Assembly (NCBI RefSeq): GCF_902762735.1 | Contig: NZ_CACWPP010000042.1 | Coordinates: 1 to 38,254 of the forward strand | Reading direction: 5' to 3' | Source: an uncultured Ruminococcus sp. | GTDB taxonomy: Bacteria; Bacillota; Clostridia; Oscillospirales; Ruminococcaceae | Length of the DNA stretch: 38,254 nucleotides | In this document: piece by piece, positions 7,025-15,982 of the stretch | How the letters are laid out: each line of letters opens with the position of its first letter | Numbering within the stretch: position 1 is the stretch's first letter | Notes under the pieces: model-generated | What the model was told of the DNA's origin: nothing | Databases searched by the model: none | The model's input: the letters and a program-made list of their open reading frames with translations, nothing else | Made by a program: the position numbers and the translations under genes

Positions 7025-9298
7025 TCATGCAATTATCTGTGTTCTTCTCCTGCCAGGTATCGGCGGCATGAAAAGTTCAGCTTTGCTGTTTTCATCGAAC
7101 TGTGCATCAATGCTGTTATCAAAGCCCTGTTCGGTCTTATTTATCATGTCGTAGAAGATTATAGCGTTGGATATGTCGATTATCTCATCGGCATAGCTTG
7201 CATGTGACTGGATATATTCATTATCGACTATGCCGTCATTTATGCGCTCTTCACACTTCGCCTGACTGTAAGTCTCGTCCTCGCTTTGCTTGAAAATACC
7301 GTGTATATTATCGCTGAATATCGGGTTTGGCGTATCCTTGTAGACCTGATTGCACGAAACGGATACCATCACGTTCTTATAGTCGGTCAGGTCGAAATAA
7401 GTGCCTTTCTGACAGTCATAGTATACAGTATCGGTGATGAAGTTGCCGTTGGGGAAGATCACCGCGTTCTCGGCATCTTCGGTGAAAGAGAAGATGTCGT
7501 GACCCAGCGCATACTTGTTTTCAAAGCCCAGCATGTTGCCCAGTGTAGGCTGAACATCGTACATGCCCATCACCTGAGTTATCTCCTTAGGTTCGTACTC
7601 GCCGCCCTTTGACCAGATTATGAAAGGTGTCTTGCGGTTTATGTTGTAGTAGAAATCGTCCACAGGCACATAACTCTCATCTTCTTCGGTGCGCACCGTG
7701 TCGGTGAAGGGGTCGTAGTTGAGGTATCTCTCGTACTCGGCGGGCTTTATCTTTGCATCGTGGTCGCCGTAAAGCACGAATACGGTGTTGTCCAGCAGAC
7801 CCTCGCTGTCAAGGTCGGTGAGGAACTGACCCAGCGCTTCATCGGCATAGTGTACCGATTTGAAGTAGCTGCCCAGCTTTGTCCCCTGTAAGAAAGGTGC
7901 GGAAACGTCCTCATACAGTCCCGTATCGCTGTTGAAGCGCTTGTAGCGGAACGTCACATCAAGGTCGCTCACACGCTCTATATCAGTGAAAGGCGTGTGG
8001 TTTGTAAGCATCAGGAAAGCGCCGTACCAGTTCTTGTTTTCCTCGTTTATCGCTTTGACCTTCGGCACAGCCTGCCTGAAAAAGCTCTTGTCCGAAAGAC
8101 CGAGACCGATAGTTTCATCAATGATGAAATCGTCTGAATAGTTGTAGAATTTATCATAGCCCAGCGAGCGGTGCAGGTTGAGCCTGTTCCAGTACGAACC
8201 GTTGTTGCCGTGCATGCTGTAAATGAAATAGCCCTTTTCTTTCAGCATCTTCTGGGTGGTGGTGTAGTCTCTGTCCCAGTAATTTATGGCGACAGTGCCG
8301 CTTGATGCGGGCATCAGCGAGGTGGCAAAAGTGAACTCCGAGTCAGAGCTTGTGCCGACGCTCTCCTGTGCGTAGAAATTCGAGAAATACAGACCTTCTC
8401 TTGCCAGCTTGTTGAGGTTCGGGGTCAGTTCTTCGCCGTTTATGTAGGTGTCCATGCAGAACTGCTGCATGCTCTCGCAGTGTATGACGATGACGTTCTT
8501 GCCCTCGAAAATGCCTGTGTAGTCATTCTTCTTCTCGGGTGCGACTTCTTCGGTCAGCTCATCTTTTTCGTCATAGAACTCGGTGAAAGCCTCTTTCTTC
8601 TCTTCATAGCCGAATATCAGGTTTATCTTTGAATAGGCGCTGGATACCGCATCGGAAGTCTGATAAGTATACATGCCGAAAGTGCCCAGCACATACTCTC
8701 TGTTCCACTGCTTGCGCAGTCTTGAATAATCTGTGCCAGTAAGTGTCGCCGCGAAGATGCCGAGCAGTACCAGTCCGCAGACTGCCGTGAACCCGAAATT
8801 GCGGCTGCGCTTCTGTTTTTGCTTGTTCTCGTTTTCATAGGTGCGGGTCTTTTTCTTGCAGAAGTGGTATGTAACTGCCAGCGCAGGTATGCTCCACAAA
8901 TACAGGAGGTCTTTAGGCTCCATGATATTCTTTATCACAGCGTCCATAACGCCCGGCAGCTGTGAGCCTGTCGAAAGCAGTGAGAATGACAGGAACGACT
9001 TGTAGTTTGAATAATAGATAGAATTGCCCGCCACTAAAATAGTATTTATGACATTTGCAGTCATAAGATAGCGAAAACGCCCTTTCAGCGTCTTAAAGCA
9101 GAAAGCGAAAGCCGCCATCAGCAGAGTAGCGGCAATATCAGCCATAAGCGGCTTTATCTGATTGTAGGCAAACTTGACTGTAAACACTCTCAGCAGGAAG
9201 CCGTTTATTACAGAAATGCCGACAAACGCCGGTATCATCGGGTTCTCACTGTAAAAAGATTTCAGCTTGCTTCCAATTTTTTTTAAGAATTTCAGCAT
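7025..9298 (-). CDS. LtaS-type sulfatase-fold membrane phosphotransferase
   Basis: Membrane enzyme of the lipoteichoic acid synthase / phosphoglycerol transferase family (alkaline-phosphatase fold), 757 residues. About five transmembrane helices lie between residues 20 and 190 (the last at 169-187), followed by an extracellular catalytic domain. Metal and nucleophile motifs are visible: VIVIHCESMQQF (E275), the GTSSDSEF motif holding the catalytic Thr (T316), NHTPF, and YGDHD. Known relatives transfer glycerol-phosphate from phosphatidylglycerol onto glycolipid or wall polymers. The exact acceptor here is unknown. A GGAG site precedes the ATG. It is a single gene with its own terminator. Confidence 0.9.
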   Translation of the reverse strand: MLKFLKKIGSKLKSFYSENPMIPAFVGISVINGFLLRVFTVKFAYNQIKPLMADIAATLLMAAFAFCFKTLKGRFRYLMTANVINTILVAGNSIYYSNYKSFLSFSLLSTGSQLPGVMDAVIKNIMEPKDLLYLWSIPALAVTYHFCKKKTRTYENENKQKQKRSRNFGFTAVCGLVLLGIFAATLTGTDYSRLRKQWNREYVLGTFGMYTYQTSDAVSSAYSKINLIFGYEEKKEAFTEFYDEKDELTEEVAPEKKNDYTGIFEGKNVIVIHCESMQQFCMDTYINGEELTPNLNKLAREGLYFSNFYAQESVGTSSDSEFTFATSLMPASSGTVAINYWDRDYTTTQKMLKEKGYFIYSMHGNNGSYWNRLNLHRSLGYDKFYNYSDDFIIDETIGLGLSDKSFFRQAVPKVKAINEENKNWYGAFLMLTNHTPFTDIERVSDLDVTFRYKRFNSDTGLYEDVSAPFLQGTKLGSYFKSVHYADEALGQFLTDLDSEGLLDNTVFVLYGDHDAKIKPAEYERYLNYDPFTDTVRTEEDESYVPVDDFYYNINRKTPFIIWSKGGEYEPKEITQVMGMYDVQPTLGNMLGFENKYALGHDIFSFTEDAENAVIFPNGNFITDTVYYDCQKGTYFDLTDYKNVMVSVSCNQVYKDTPNPIFSDNIHGIFKQSEDETYSQAKCEERINDGIVDNEYIQSHASYADEIIDISNAIIFYDMINKTEQGFDNSIDAQFDENSKAELFMPPIPGRRRTQIIA

Positions 9299-9448
9299 TT
9301 TGATCTCCTCGATAGAAAGTCACACAATATTATATGTCCATTTATGCTCATGTAATATACATTGTAAGACAATTTGTAACAATTGTCAAGAATTGACGTT
9401 GATTTTCAGTGAAATGCACAATGAGAGCAGTTATGCTCTGACATTATC

Positions 9449-9476
9449 ATTGTAGCATATTTTGCAGGAAAGTCAA
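9449..9476 (-). promoter_or_regulatory. Probable promoter of the LtaS-like gene
   Basis: Minus-strand TTGACT (9471-9476), 16-bp spacer, TACAAT (9449-9454). The leader would be about 145 nt and starts with the hairpin AGAGCA-GTTA-TGCTCT (9423-9438). A second TATAAT nearer the gene lacks a good -35. Confidence 0.5.
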
Positions 9477-9533
9477 CGCTTATGACATAAGTTTCAGCTT
9501 TTTAACACAGGAAAATAAAGTAAATTTAAGAAA

Positions 9534-9580
9534 ATCCCAATTTGGTTGTGTATCATAAGCAATACATATCAAAATTGTGA
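9534..9580. mobile_element. MITE family 2, deleted remnant
   Basis: Only the two ends remain: ATCCCAATTTGGTTGTGTAT joined directly to the sequence AGCAATACATATCAAAATTG of the other end. The central palindrome is gone. Confidence 0.75.
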
Positions 9581-9636
9581 GTTAAGAAACTGCGGTCTGC
9601 TGACAGGCTCACCTGCAAAAAAATGGAGCATTTCCA

Positions 9637-9666
9637 TTGACAGCCCGTGTCTGACTGTGATATAAT
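9637..9666 (+). promoter_or_regulatory. Promoter of the dockerin-VanY gene
   Basis: TTGACA (9637-9642), 18-bp spacer, TATAAT (9661-9666). The start near 9673 places the MITE at 9692-9800 inside the untranslated leader. Confidence 0.8.
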
Positions 9667-9825
9667 TATAGCGATCCGACTATTTAAATTATGACTATCC
9701 CTTTAGCACACCACTGCAAAATACCTTTATCAATGAGGAAAAACTGAGTTGATGTTATCTTTCCCCCGCCTGCGGCGGGGGAAAGATAACCGCCAACTGT
9801 GAATTTTAAGGCGGATCGCTATAAT
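9665..9825. repeat. 14-bp inverted repeat flanking the MITE in the dockerin gene leader
   Basis: ATTATAGCGATCCG (9665-9678) and CGGATCGCTATAAT (9812-9825) are exact inverse complements. The left arm begins at the last two bases of the -10 box, the same placement as the palindrome of the Spo0A-like gene (23950-23987). The loop is occupied by a MITE. Confidence 0.85.
9692..9800. mobile_element. MITE family 1 (variant b), right end missing
   Basis: Left terminus TGACTATCCCTTTAGCACAC, central palindrome TTATCTTTCCCCCGCC / GGCGGGGGAAAGATAA, then homology to the copy at 15572 stops after CGCCAACTGT. The right inverted repeat is absent. Confidence 0.8.
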
Positions 9826-9856
9826 ACGGCAGAGAACAAAAAGGAGGAATACAAAA

Positions 9857-10702
9857 ATGAAAATAACAGCAATAATTTCTGCGGCAGCTGCTGCGGCTGC
9901 CCTTGCAACACTCACAGCATTTGCAGATGCGGGTGATGTCAATGCAGACAGAGCAATCAATGTATCAGATGTCGTGCTGGTAGCGGCACATGTGAAAGGT
10001 CAGCGGGCGCTGAGCGGTGAGGCGCTGAAAAACGCCGATGTCAACGGCGACAACAAGGTGAATGTCACCGATATTATCACCATCGCCGCACATGTGAAGG
10101 GCATACACCGCATTGACGGCAGTTCGTCTTATGTTGAACCACAGCCTGAGCCTGAGCCGAAAGGACCGAACATCGAGGTCATAAACGGCGTTACATATGT
10201 TGACGGCATACTTATCGCGAACAAGACTTATTCTTTGCCCGATAATTACGGCTGGGGACTGACCGATGAAACGCTCAATGCCTTTTATCAGATGCAGGCG
10301 GGGGCGTGGCAGGACGGCATATCGCTTTGGATATGTTCGGGATTTAGGGGCTACTGGGATCAGTACTACCTCTACAATAACTACGTAGCCCGCGACGGCA
10401 AGGCTGAGGCTGACACTTATTCTGCAAGACCCGGACACTCCGAACATCAGACGGGACTTGCTATGGACCTCAACAATGCCAGCAGGTCTTTCTACGGCAC
10501 AAGAGAAGCCGCATGGATAGCCGATCACTGTGCTGAATACGGCTTCATAATCCGCTATCCGCAGGGCAAGGAGAACATCACGGGCTTCATTTATGAACCT
10601 TGGCATGTGAGGTATGTAGGAAAAGACCTTGCGCGTAAGATAACAGACAGCGGACTTTGTCTGGAAGAATATCTCGGCATCGACTCATACTACCACTATT
10701 GA
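9857..10702 (+). CDS. Secreted dockerin-bearing VanY-type D-Ala-D-Ala carboxypeptidase (M15B)
   Basis: Exported 281-residue protein combining a cellulosome-type targeting module with a peptidoglycan peptidase. Signal peptide: residues 1-23 (cut near TAFA-D). Dockerin type I: two calcium-loop repeats at about 26-48 (GDVNADRAINVSDVVLVAA) and 64-86 (ADVNGDNKVNVTDIITIAA). A Pro/Glu linker follows, then an M15 VanY domain at about 105-275. The VanY motifs are SGFRGYWDQ, the zinc motif SARPGHSEHQTGLAMDL and the C-terminal EPWHVRYVG. A strong AAGGAGG site precedes the ATG. A dockerin at the N-terminus is less common than at the C-terminus. By dockerin-cohesin logic the enzyme should dock on a cohesin-bearing surface protein. 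It is convergent with rqcH. Confidence 0.93.
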   Translation: MKITAIISAAAAAAALATLTAFADAGDVNADRAINVSDVVLVAAHVKGQRALSGEALKNADVNGDNKVNVTDIITIAAHVKGIHRIDGSSSYVEPQPEPEPKGPNIEVINGVTYVDGILIANKTYSLPDNYGWGLTDETLNAFYQMQAGAWQDGISLWICSGFRGYWDQYYLYNNYVARDGKAEADTYSARPGHSEHQTGLAMDLNNASRSFYGTREAAWIADHCAEYGFIIRYPQGKENITGFIYEPWHVRYVGKDLARKITDSGLCLEEYLGIDSYYHY

Positions 10703-10722
10703 AGCCGCCAAAGAAAACAAAA

Positions 10723-10756
10723 ATGCGTCCGTGATATTTAGCGGACGCATTTTTTA
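10723..10756. terminator. Bidirectional terminator between dockerin-VanY gene and rqcH
   Basis: Perfect stem ATGCGTCCG (10723-10731) / CGGACGCAT (10742-10750), with a T run on the plus side and an A run on the other. It serves both convergent genes. Confidence 0.92.
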
Positions 10757-10788
10757 TCTGTAGACAAAGCTGTGAAGTCTGTCAATAA

Positions 10789-12573
10789 TCATGCTTTATG
10801 AATCAATGACATTACCAGTTCTTCATCGGGCTTTACGGTTATGGTGTAGTTGTGGGTGAATATCACCATGCCCGGCTTTGAACCCGCAGGCTTCTTCACG
10901 AATTTGATGAAAGTGTAGTCAACATCGGCGCGGGAAGATGTTTTTGCCTTTGAGTAGTACGCCGCTATGACCGCCGCTTCTTCGATGGTGCGGTCGGGCG
11001 GGAGTTCATCGGGGGTGAACTTTGCCGCTTCGCCCCTGTCGGGACAGCTTATCACCACATGACAGCCTGTTATCTCCTTAGCGTGCAGCCATACATCGGT
11101 CTTTTTCGACTCCTTGCAGGTCAGGCGGTCGTTCTGCGCATTGTTCCTGCCTACCCTTATCTCGTAGCCGTCACTTGATGTGAACTTCATCGGCGGCAGA
11201 GCCTTAGGCGGCTTGCCTTTCTGCCTGCTTCGGCTGATGTAGCCCTGTTCGGTCAGTTCCTGCCTGAGCGCCGCTATGTCGCCCTCAGTGCGGGCGCGTG
11301 TGAGGGCATCAAGCACCGTGTCGAGGTACTTCGCTTCTTCCTCGCCTTTTGCTATCAGTTCTTTCAGGACTTTCTCGGCGGTGTCCAGCTTGCGGTATTC
11401 CTTGAAATACTTCTGCGCGTTCTGCACAGGTGTCAGCCGCTTGTCCAGCTTGACAGTGACTTCGTTCTGTGCTTCATCGTAGAAGTTTATGAGCTTAGCT
11501 TCGGTCATGCCCTTTTCCAGCGCGTAGAGATTAGCTGTGATAAGGTCGCCGTACTGTTTGAGCTGTTCGCGCTTGGCACAGTCTTTCAGTTCCAGCTGTT
11601 GATTTTTCACTCTCGATTCGGTGCGGTCGATGGTGTTCGCGAGAAGCCTGAAAAGATCCTGCGCTTTCTGTTTGGTGCGTGAAAGCGTATCGCGCTCGGC
11701 ATAGAAGAAATCCAGTAACTGCGATGGGCTGTCAAAATGCTTTGTCACCATAAGCCCGCCGTACTGGTCTATGTTGCAGAAGCAGAAATCTTTCAGTTCG
11801 CCGCCTGTGGTCTTGAGTACCGTGTATCTGTTCTCGCCGCTGTCGAACTGTGCGCGTATCTTCTTGATGAAAAACCACAGCCTGTCACGGTGGTCATCGG
11901 TCATATCACCCACGATGACCTCAGCGGAATGCGACACAAAGAACGCGCATTCCCGCGCAAATACAGGGGAAATGCCCTGCAAGGTCTTCATTATGCCCTT
12001 TGACAGTTCCAGTTTCGGGAATTCTGAGAGTTTCTCCTCAAATTCTTCACGCCCGCACTCGGTCAGCGAAAGCCTGTCATCACTTTCGGGCAGAGTGTAT
12101 TTCACACCCGGCAGCACAGGCGTTTCGGAAGTTTCAGACGAAATGCGCTTGATGCTGTCTATTATCTTTCCGTCTGCATCGGTCAGCATAAGATTTGCAC
12201 GCCTGCCCATAAGTTCCACCGTGACGGTCAGCCGCACTATGTCGCCCAACTCGTTTGAAGCATCGAAATCCAGCATGATAACACGCTCAAATGCGGGCTG
12301 ACGAATATCCACCAGCTTTGCCGATGACAGATGCTTGCGCATAAGCATGCAGAACATCGGCGGCTGTTTCGGATTTTCTATCTCCGCCGTTGTGAGGTGC
12401 AGTCTTGCAGTGCCCGCCACCGTGTTTATCAGAAGTTTCTTTATGCCGTCAAAAGTGCGCACCGCTATCAGCAGTTCGCCTTTAGATGGCTGATGTATCT
12501 TGTCAACGCGCCCGCCTATCAGGGGGAGCAGTTCTTTTCTTATCTCGCTTAAAAATACGCCGTCCAGCGCCAT
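10789..12573 (-). CDS. rqcH: RqcH, NFACT-family ribosome quality-control factor
   Basis: Bacterial Rqc2/NEMF homologue that binds stalled 50S-peptidyl-tRNA complexes and directs C-terminal alanine tailing; older annotations call it fibronectin-binding protein. The 594-residue length is usual. NFACT-N spans about 1-200, with start MALDGVFLSEIRKEL, IHQPSKGELLI, MLMRKHL and the QPAFERVI motif in the position of the functional D/E-R pair. A long helical coiled coil follows (about 270-430). NFACT-R lies near 450-560, with DGYEIRVGRNNAQND, DVWLHAKEITGCHVVI and a basic VDYTFIKFVKKPAGSKPG. The ribosome site AGGTGAT precedes the ATG. Confidence 0.95.
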   Translation of the reverse strand: MALDGVFLSEIRKELLPLIGGRVDKIHQPSKGELLIAVRTFDGIKKLLINTVAGTARLHLTTAEIENPKQPPMFCMLMRKHLSSAKLVDIRQPAFERVIMLDFDASNELGDIVRLTVTVELMGRRANLMLTDADGKIIDSIKRISSETSETPVLPGVKYTLPESDDRLSLTECGREEFEEKLSEFPKLELSKGIMKTLQGISPVFARECAFFVSHSAEVIVGDMTDDHRDRLWFFIKKIRAQFDSGENRYTVLKTTGGELKDFCFCNIDQYGGLMVTKHFDSPSQLLDFFYAERDTLSRTKQKAQDLFRLLANTIDRTESRVKNQQLELKDCAKREQLKQYGDLITANLYALEKGMTEAKLINFYDEAQNEVTVKLDKRLTPVQNAQKYFKEYRKLDTAEKVLKELIAKGEEEAKYLDTVLDALTRARTEGDIAALRQELTEQGYISRSRQKGKPPKALPPMKFTSSDGYEIRVGRNNAQNDRLTCKESKKTDVWLHAKEITGCHVVISCPDRGEAAKFTPDELPPDRTIEEAAVIAAYYSKAKTSSRADVDYTFIKFVKKPAGSKPGMVIFTHNYTITVKPDEELVMSLIHKA

Positions 12574-12598
12574 ATCATCACCTGCTTAAAAAAGATTA

Positions 12599-12777
12599 TG
12601 ACTATCCCTTTAGCACACCAACTAAAAATGCGGTGAACAAAAGGATAATTGAGCATTGTATATCTTTCCCCCGCCTGCGGCGGGGGAAAGATATACGCCA
12701 AGAACCTTAAGTTCTGTATAGCCGCTGTTTTTGTTCTGTATAGCCGCTGTTTTTGTGGTGTGTCAGCGGGATAACCA
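12599..12777. mobile_element. MITE family 1 (variant a), complete, with internal duplication
   Basis: Ends TGACTATCCCTTTAGCACAC and GTGTGTCAGCGGGATAACCA. Central palindrome TATATCTTTCCCCCGCC / GGCGGGGGAAAGATATA. Inside the right half, TTCTGTATAGCCGCTGTTTT is present twice in tandem. AAAAAAGAT occurs on both flanks, consistent with a target duplication of about 11 bp. Confidence 0.92.
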
Positions 12778-12854
12778 CAAAAAAGATAACTTTATTATAC
12801 CACGACTTTTCCAAAAAGTAAAGCAAAATGTGTTGGGTAAAGGCACAGCATGTT

Positions 12855-12926
12855 CATGTTTCCCTGTCCGCACCGAAGGAGGGGATAGAAACGCGGTCAC
12901 AGCCATTTTGCACCATCAGCAATATA
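12855..12926. mobile_element. Decayed MITE family 2 fragment
   Basis: CACAGCCATTTTGCACCATC and the preceding CCGAAGGAGGGG match the right half of family 2 with many substitutions and small deletions. No other feature is seen between the neighbouring MITEs. Confidence 0.6.
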
Positions 12927-12930
12927 ATTT

Positions 12931-13090
12931 GTGGTTATCCCGCTGACACACCAAAATAAACGATGTTATATTGGGAACTGAATATAGTTGGCGTTTATCT
13001 TTCCCCGCCTGCGGCGGGGGAAAGATAACATCAACTCAGTATTTCCTTGTTATAAAGGTATTTTTGGGTGGTGCGCTAAAGGGATAGTCA
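12931..13090. mobile_element. MITE family 1 (variant b), complete, with 11-bp target duplication
   Basis: Inverted orientation: starts TGGTTATCCCGCTGACACAC and ends with GCGCTAAAGGGATAGTCA. It contains CCCCGCCTGCGGCGGGG in its centre. The flanks are exact direct repeats CAATATAATTT at 12920-12930 and 13091-13101, direct evidence that the element transposed as a unit. Confidence 0.93.
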
Positions 13091-13111
13091 CAATATAATT
13101 TATATCACAGC

Positions 13112-13138
13112 AAAAAGAGCGGGAAAAACTCCCGCTCT
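13112..13138 (-). terminator. GH127 gene terminator
   Basis: Minus-strand stem AGAGCGGG / CCCGCTCT with loop AGTTTTT-like, followed by TTTTTG. Confidence 0.88.
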
Positions 13139-13162
13139 CGTATATCGTGTTCTTGCACGTTT

Positions 13163-15535
13163 TCAGCCCTTGCGCACAGTGTACAGGAAAGTACACAGCC
13201 TTGCCGATGCGCCGCCCTCTATGCCGCTGAATTCAAATGTGAGCGCCTTGCCGCTGATGCCGTTGGCGCTGACGTTTTCGGCGTACCTGTCCACTATATC
13301 GGCGGGTATCGGTATCTCGACCTGATATTCTTCGTCATCGCCGTCATAGTCAAGCACCTTGCTGTATATCTCACAGCCGCCCGCCTTTATGACGATGCCC
13401 CTGCCGCTGTCAGCTTTCGCAAAAGCCGCCAGCAGGGAAGTTTCGGCGCTGTCGTCCACCAGCATCCTGTAAGTGAAACTGCCGCCCGCGTTGGCACAGC
13501 GCGAAGTGCCGCTGTCTGTCACGCCTGTTGAGCCGTTTCCGTATTCTGCCATCTGATGCAGTTCATCGTTCTCATACTGCCCGTAACCCGGCTGAACTGT
13601 ATCCAGCAGGTCTTTCGGCTGACTGCTGCTGTTCTGTTCGCCGCCGTTCTCCAAAAACTGCCAGTAGATACCGTAGCGCTGTTTGTGCTGTGAGTAGTGG
13701 GGCAGGAAAGTCAGTTCGGCATCGGTGTGCTTTAAGGCGAATTCCAACCTGTTCCCGATACGCACAAGGTTCTCGGTGATGTTCTCTATAAATTCGCTTA
13801 CTGTGCCGTCTGCAATATGTATCTTCTCACTGCCGCTCGGTACGTAGGAAGTTTCTATCCTGCTGTACTGCGGTATCGTGACTTCTATGCCCGTCATGGT
13901 GTCGGTCATCTCGGCAGTTCCCAGCCTTGCACTCAGCACGATGGGACCGTATCTGAAACCGTAGGTGTTCTTATTGTCGGGCAGACTGTGCGCCCTTACC
14001 TCCATCGGGAGTTCTATCTCCACCACCGCGCCGTCAGCGATGCCGCTTACTTCTGCGTAGCCGCCGTTTATATCTGCATCGTATGCCTTGCCGTCAACGG
14101 TTATGACAGCATCATCTGCCAGCCAGTCGGGCAGCCTTAATTTCAGCGATATGCCGCCCTTGCCGTGTATCACGAACTTTGCAGTGTCGCTGTTCGGTAT
14201 ATCGGTGATCTGCTCGACTTTCACGCCCTTGTCAGACCAGTCTGCCGATGAACTGATATACTGGTTGACGATAAGCGCATTTCCCTCAGTGAAATATATG
14301 CTGTCGCCCAGCTTTGTGAAATTCTCCATGCCCGAACCTGTACAGCACCAGAACTTTGTGTAAGGGGTGCTGTACACCTTGAAATAGCCCGAAGCCATCG
14401 GCTGAAAATAGGTACTCATGCCCGTTTCGGGGTCCTGTGAGGAAAGTATGGCGTTTATGAAAGTGTTTTCGTAATAGTCGGCGTACTTCTTTTCGCCCGT
14501 TATCTCAAACAGCAGGCGGGAGAGTTTCAGCATGTTGTAGGTGTTGCATGTTTCGCAGTTTGCGTTGGTGCGCTCGGCATCGAGAACATAGTCACAGCCG
14601 AAATGTTCCCACTCGCTGTTGCCGCCTGTTATGTAGCTGTGCTTTTGCACCACCATATCCCAGAAGCGTTCTGCATATCCCAGATACCTGCCCGCATCGA
14701 CAGTTTCACCGTCAACCGTTCTGCCGTCAAGTATCGCGTAGCGTTTCAGCGCACCGAGAAACTTCGGTATTGTGGTGTTTGCGTGCTTGTTGTTGAGGGC
14801 ATTCTCGGTGCCTGCATATACATTCTCAAATAGCGGCACTTCATCGAAACAGTGTGCCGCTATCGCGTGTTCTTCCTTGCCTGTCACGGCATAGAGTTCA
14901 TACAGGCAGTCGTTCATGCCGCCGTATTCTATGCCCAGAACAGTGCGCTGTGTTTCTTCCGACCATCTGCTGACCCTGCGGTACACCCAGTCGCCCAGAC
15001 GTGAAGCCACTGTCTTTGCGTTCTCATAGCCTGTCAGCTTGTAGATGTCTATCGCGCCCGCCAGTATCTTGTGAAGCGTGTAATAAGGCACCCACGCCTG
15101 CGTCATTATGTTGGAGAGATTTTTTTCCACATTGTCGAACTGCGCTTCAACGTTGTTCTTGTCAATTATCTTCGCGCCGAATATGAACCCTGTTCCCAGC
15201 GCGTCCTGACATTCTTTAAGACCGTCTGTCATGGTGACAGCCAGCTTGTAAAGCGCCGCTTTTCGGTCATCGCCCTCTTGCAGAGATGCGTAAGCCTGCG
15301 CCGCCGCCGTCATGCAGTGACCCACACAATGCCCGCCGATGAGGTCGTCCTCCCAGCCTGAATATCGCACCGCACCGCGCATATCAAGCCCCGCAGTTTC
15401 ACGGAAGCCTGCCAGCAGTCTGTCAGTGTCAAAACTCAGCAGATAGGCTATCTCCTTGTTGAAAGCGTTTGCGCAGTATTTATCTGTCACCGTCACCTGC
15501 CCCATCGGAAGCGGGTGTATCTTAGTATTTCCCAT
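13163..15535 (-). CDS. GH127 family beta-L-arabinofuranosidase (cytoplasmic)
   Basis: Glycoside hydrolase of 790 residues matching the GH127 / DUF1680 type, whose characterised members release L-arabinofuranose with a zinc-bound cysteine nucleophile. Signature residues are present: NANCETCNTYNMLKL (C327, E328, C330) and FWCCTGSGMEN (C397, C398, E404), corresponding to the Glu/Cys zinc site of HypBA1. An (alpha/alpha)6 catalytic half (about 25-440) is followed by beta-rich domains. The start MGNTKIHPL has no signal peptide, so arabinosides must be imported first. A GGAG site lies 11 nt upstream. No transporter or regulator is adjacent; the gene is flanked by MITEs on both sides. Confidence 0.9.
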   Translation of the reverse strand: MGNTKIHPLPMGQVTVTDKYCANAFNKEIAYLLSFDTDRLLAGFRETAGLDMRGAVRYSGWEDDLIGGHCVGHCMTAAAQAYASLQEGDDRKAALYKLAVTMTDGLKECQDALGTGFIFGAKIIDKNNVEAQFDNVEKNLSNIMTQAWVPYYTLHKILAGAIDIYKLTGYENAKTVASRLGDWVYRRVSRWSEETQRTVLGIEYGGMNDCLYELYAVTGKEEHAIAAHCFDEVPLFENVYAGTENALNNKHANTTIPKFLGALKRYAILDGRTVDGETVDAGRYLGYAERFWDMVVQKHSYITGGNSEWEHFGCDYVLDAERTNANCETCNTYNMLKLSRLLFEITGEKKYADYYENTFINAILSSQDPETGMSTYFQPMASGYFKVYSTPYTKFWCCTGSGMENFTKLGDSIYFTEGNALIVNQYISSSADWSDKGVKVEQITDIPNSDTAKFVIHGKGGISLKLRLPDWLADDAVITVDGKAYDADINGGYAEVSGIADGAVVEIELPMEVRAHSLPDNKNTYGFRYGPIVLSARLGTAEMTDTMTGIEVTIPQYSRIETSYVPSGSEKIHIADGTVSEFIENITENLVRIGNRLEFALKHTDAELTFLPHYSQHKQRYGIYWQFLENGGEQNSSSQPKDLLDTVQPGYGQYENDELHQMAEYGNGSTGVTDSGTSRCANAGGSFTYRMLVDDSAETSLLAAFAKADSGRGIVIKAGGCEIYSKVLDYDGDDEEYQVEIPIPADIVDRYAENVSANGISGKALTFEFSGIEGGASARLCTFLYTVRKG

Positions 15536-15571
15536 CGTTATATCAGCTCCGTTGCCTTGTTTTTGTAAATA

Positions 15572-15708
15572 TGACTATCCCTTTATCAATGAGGAAAAAC
15601 TGAGTTGATGTTATCTTTCCCCCGCCTGCGGCGGGGGAAAGATAACCGCCAACTGTATTTGGTTCCCGATATAACATCGTTTATTTTGGTGTATCAGCGG
15701 GATAGTCA
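15572..15708. mobile_element. MITE family 1 (variant b)
   Basis: Starts TGACTATCCCTTTATCAATG, lacking the AGCACACCA part of the terminus, and ends GTATCAGCGGGATAGTCA. Palindrome TTATCTTTCCCCCGCC / GGCGGGGGAAAGATAA. TTTGTAAATA flanks it on both sides (near 15561-15570 and 15711-15720), consistent with a target duplication. Confidence 0.9.
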
Positions 15709-15940
15709 AATTTGTAAATATTTTATCGTATGAAAGCAGGTGCGCCGCGAATGACCGTCAGCCCCGAAAGCCTCACCCGAACTTCCTGCCTTTGCGTGAG
15801 CATCAGGCGCACGATGCCCTGTCAACGCTATAATTATACCACACTGCCGCCCTGATTGCAAGGGGTTGCCGCCAAAATTGTACGTACCATTCCTACAAAT
15901 ATTTTCACCTGTGTACGAACAATTTGCACAATACAACTTA

Positions 15941-15968
15941 AAAAAATCCCCCCGAAATATCGGGGGGA
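15941..15968 (-). terminator. Terminator of the zinc-ribbon protein gene
   Basis: Minus-strand stem TCCCCCCG (15961-15968) / CGGGGGGA (15947-15954), then TTTTTT. Confidence 0.9.
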
Positions 15969-15982
15969 TAGCAATATCGGTT

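Noticed and set aside
9665-9825. Invertible promoter (phase variation) at the dockerin gene
   Set aside because: The strong -35/-10 pair lies outside the bracketed segment, neither orientation supplies a better -35 for the inner -10, and the segment is a recognisable MITE.
15706-15936. 76-codon minus-strand frame with CxxC near its start
   Set aside because: No ribosome site, no recognisable domain, and it begins beside a MITE in sequence otherwise typical of intergenic DNA.
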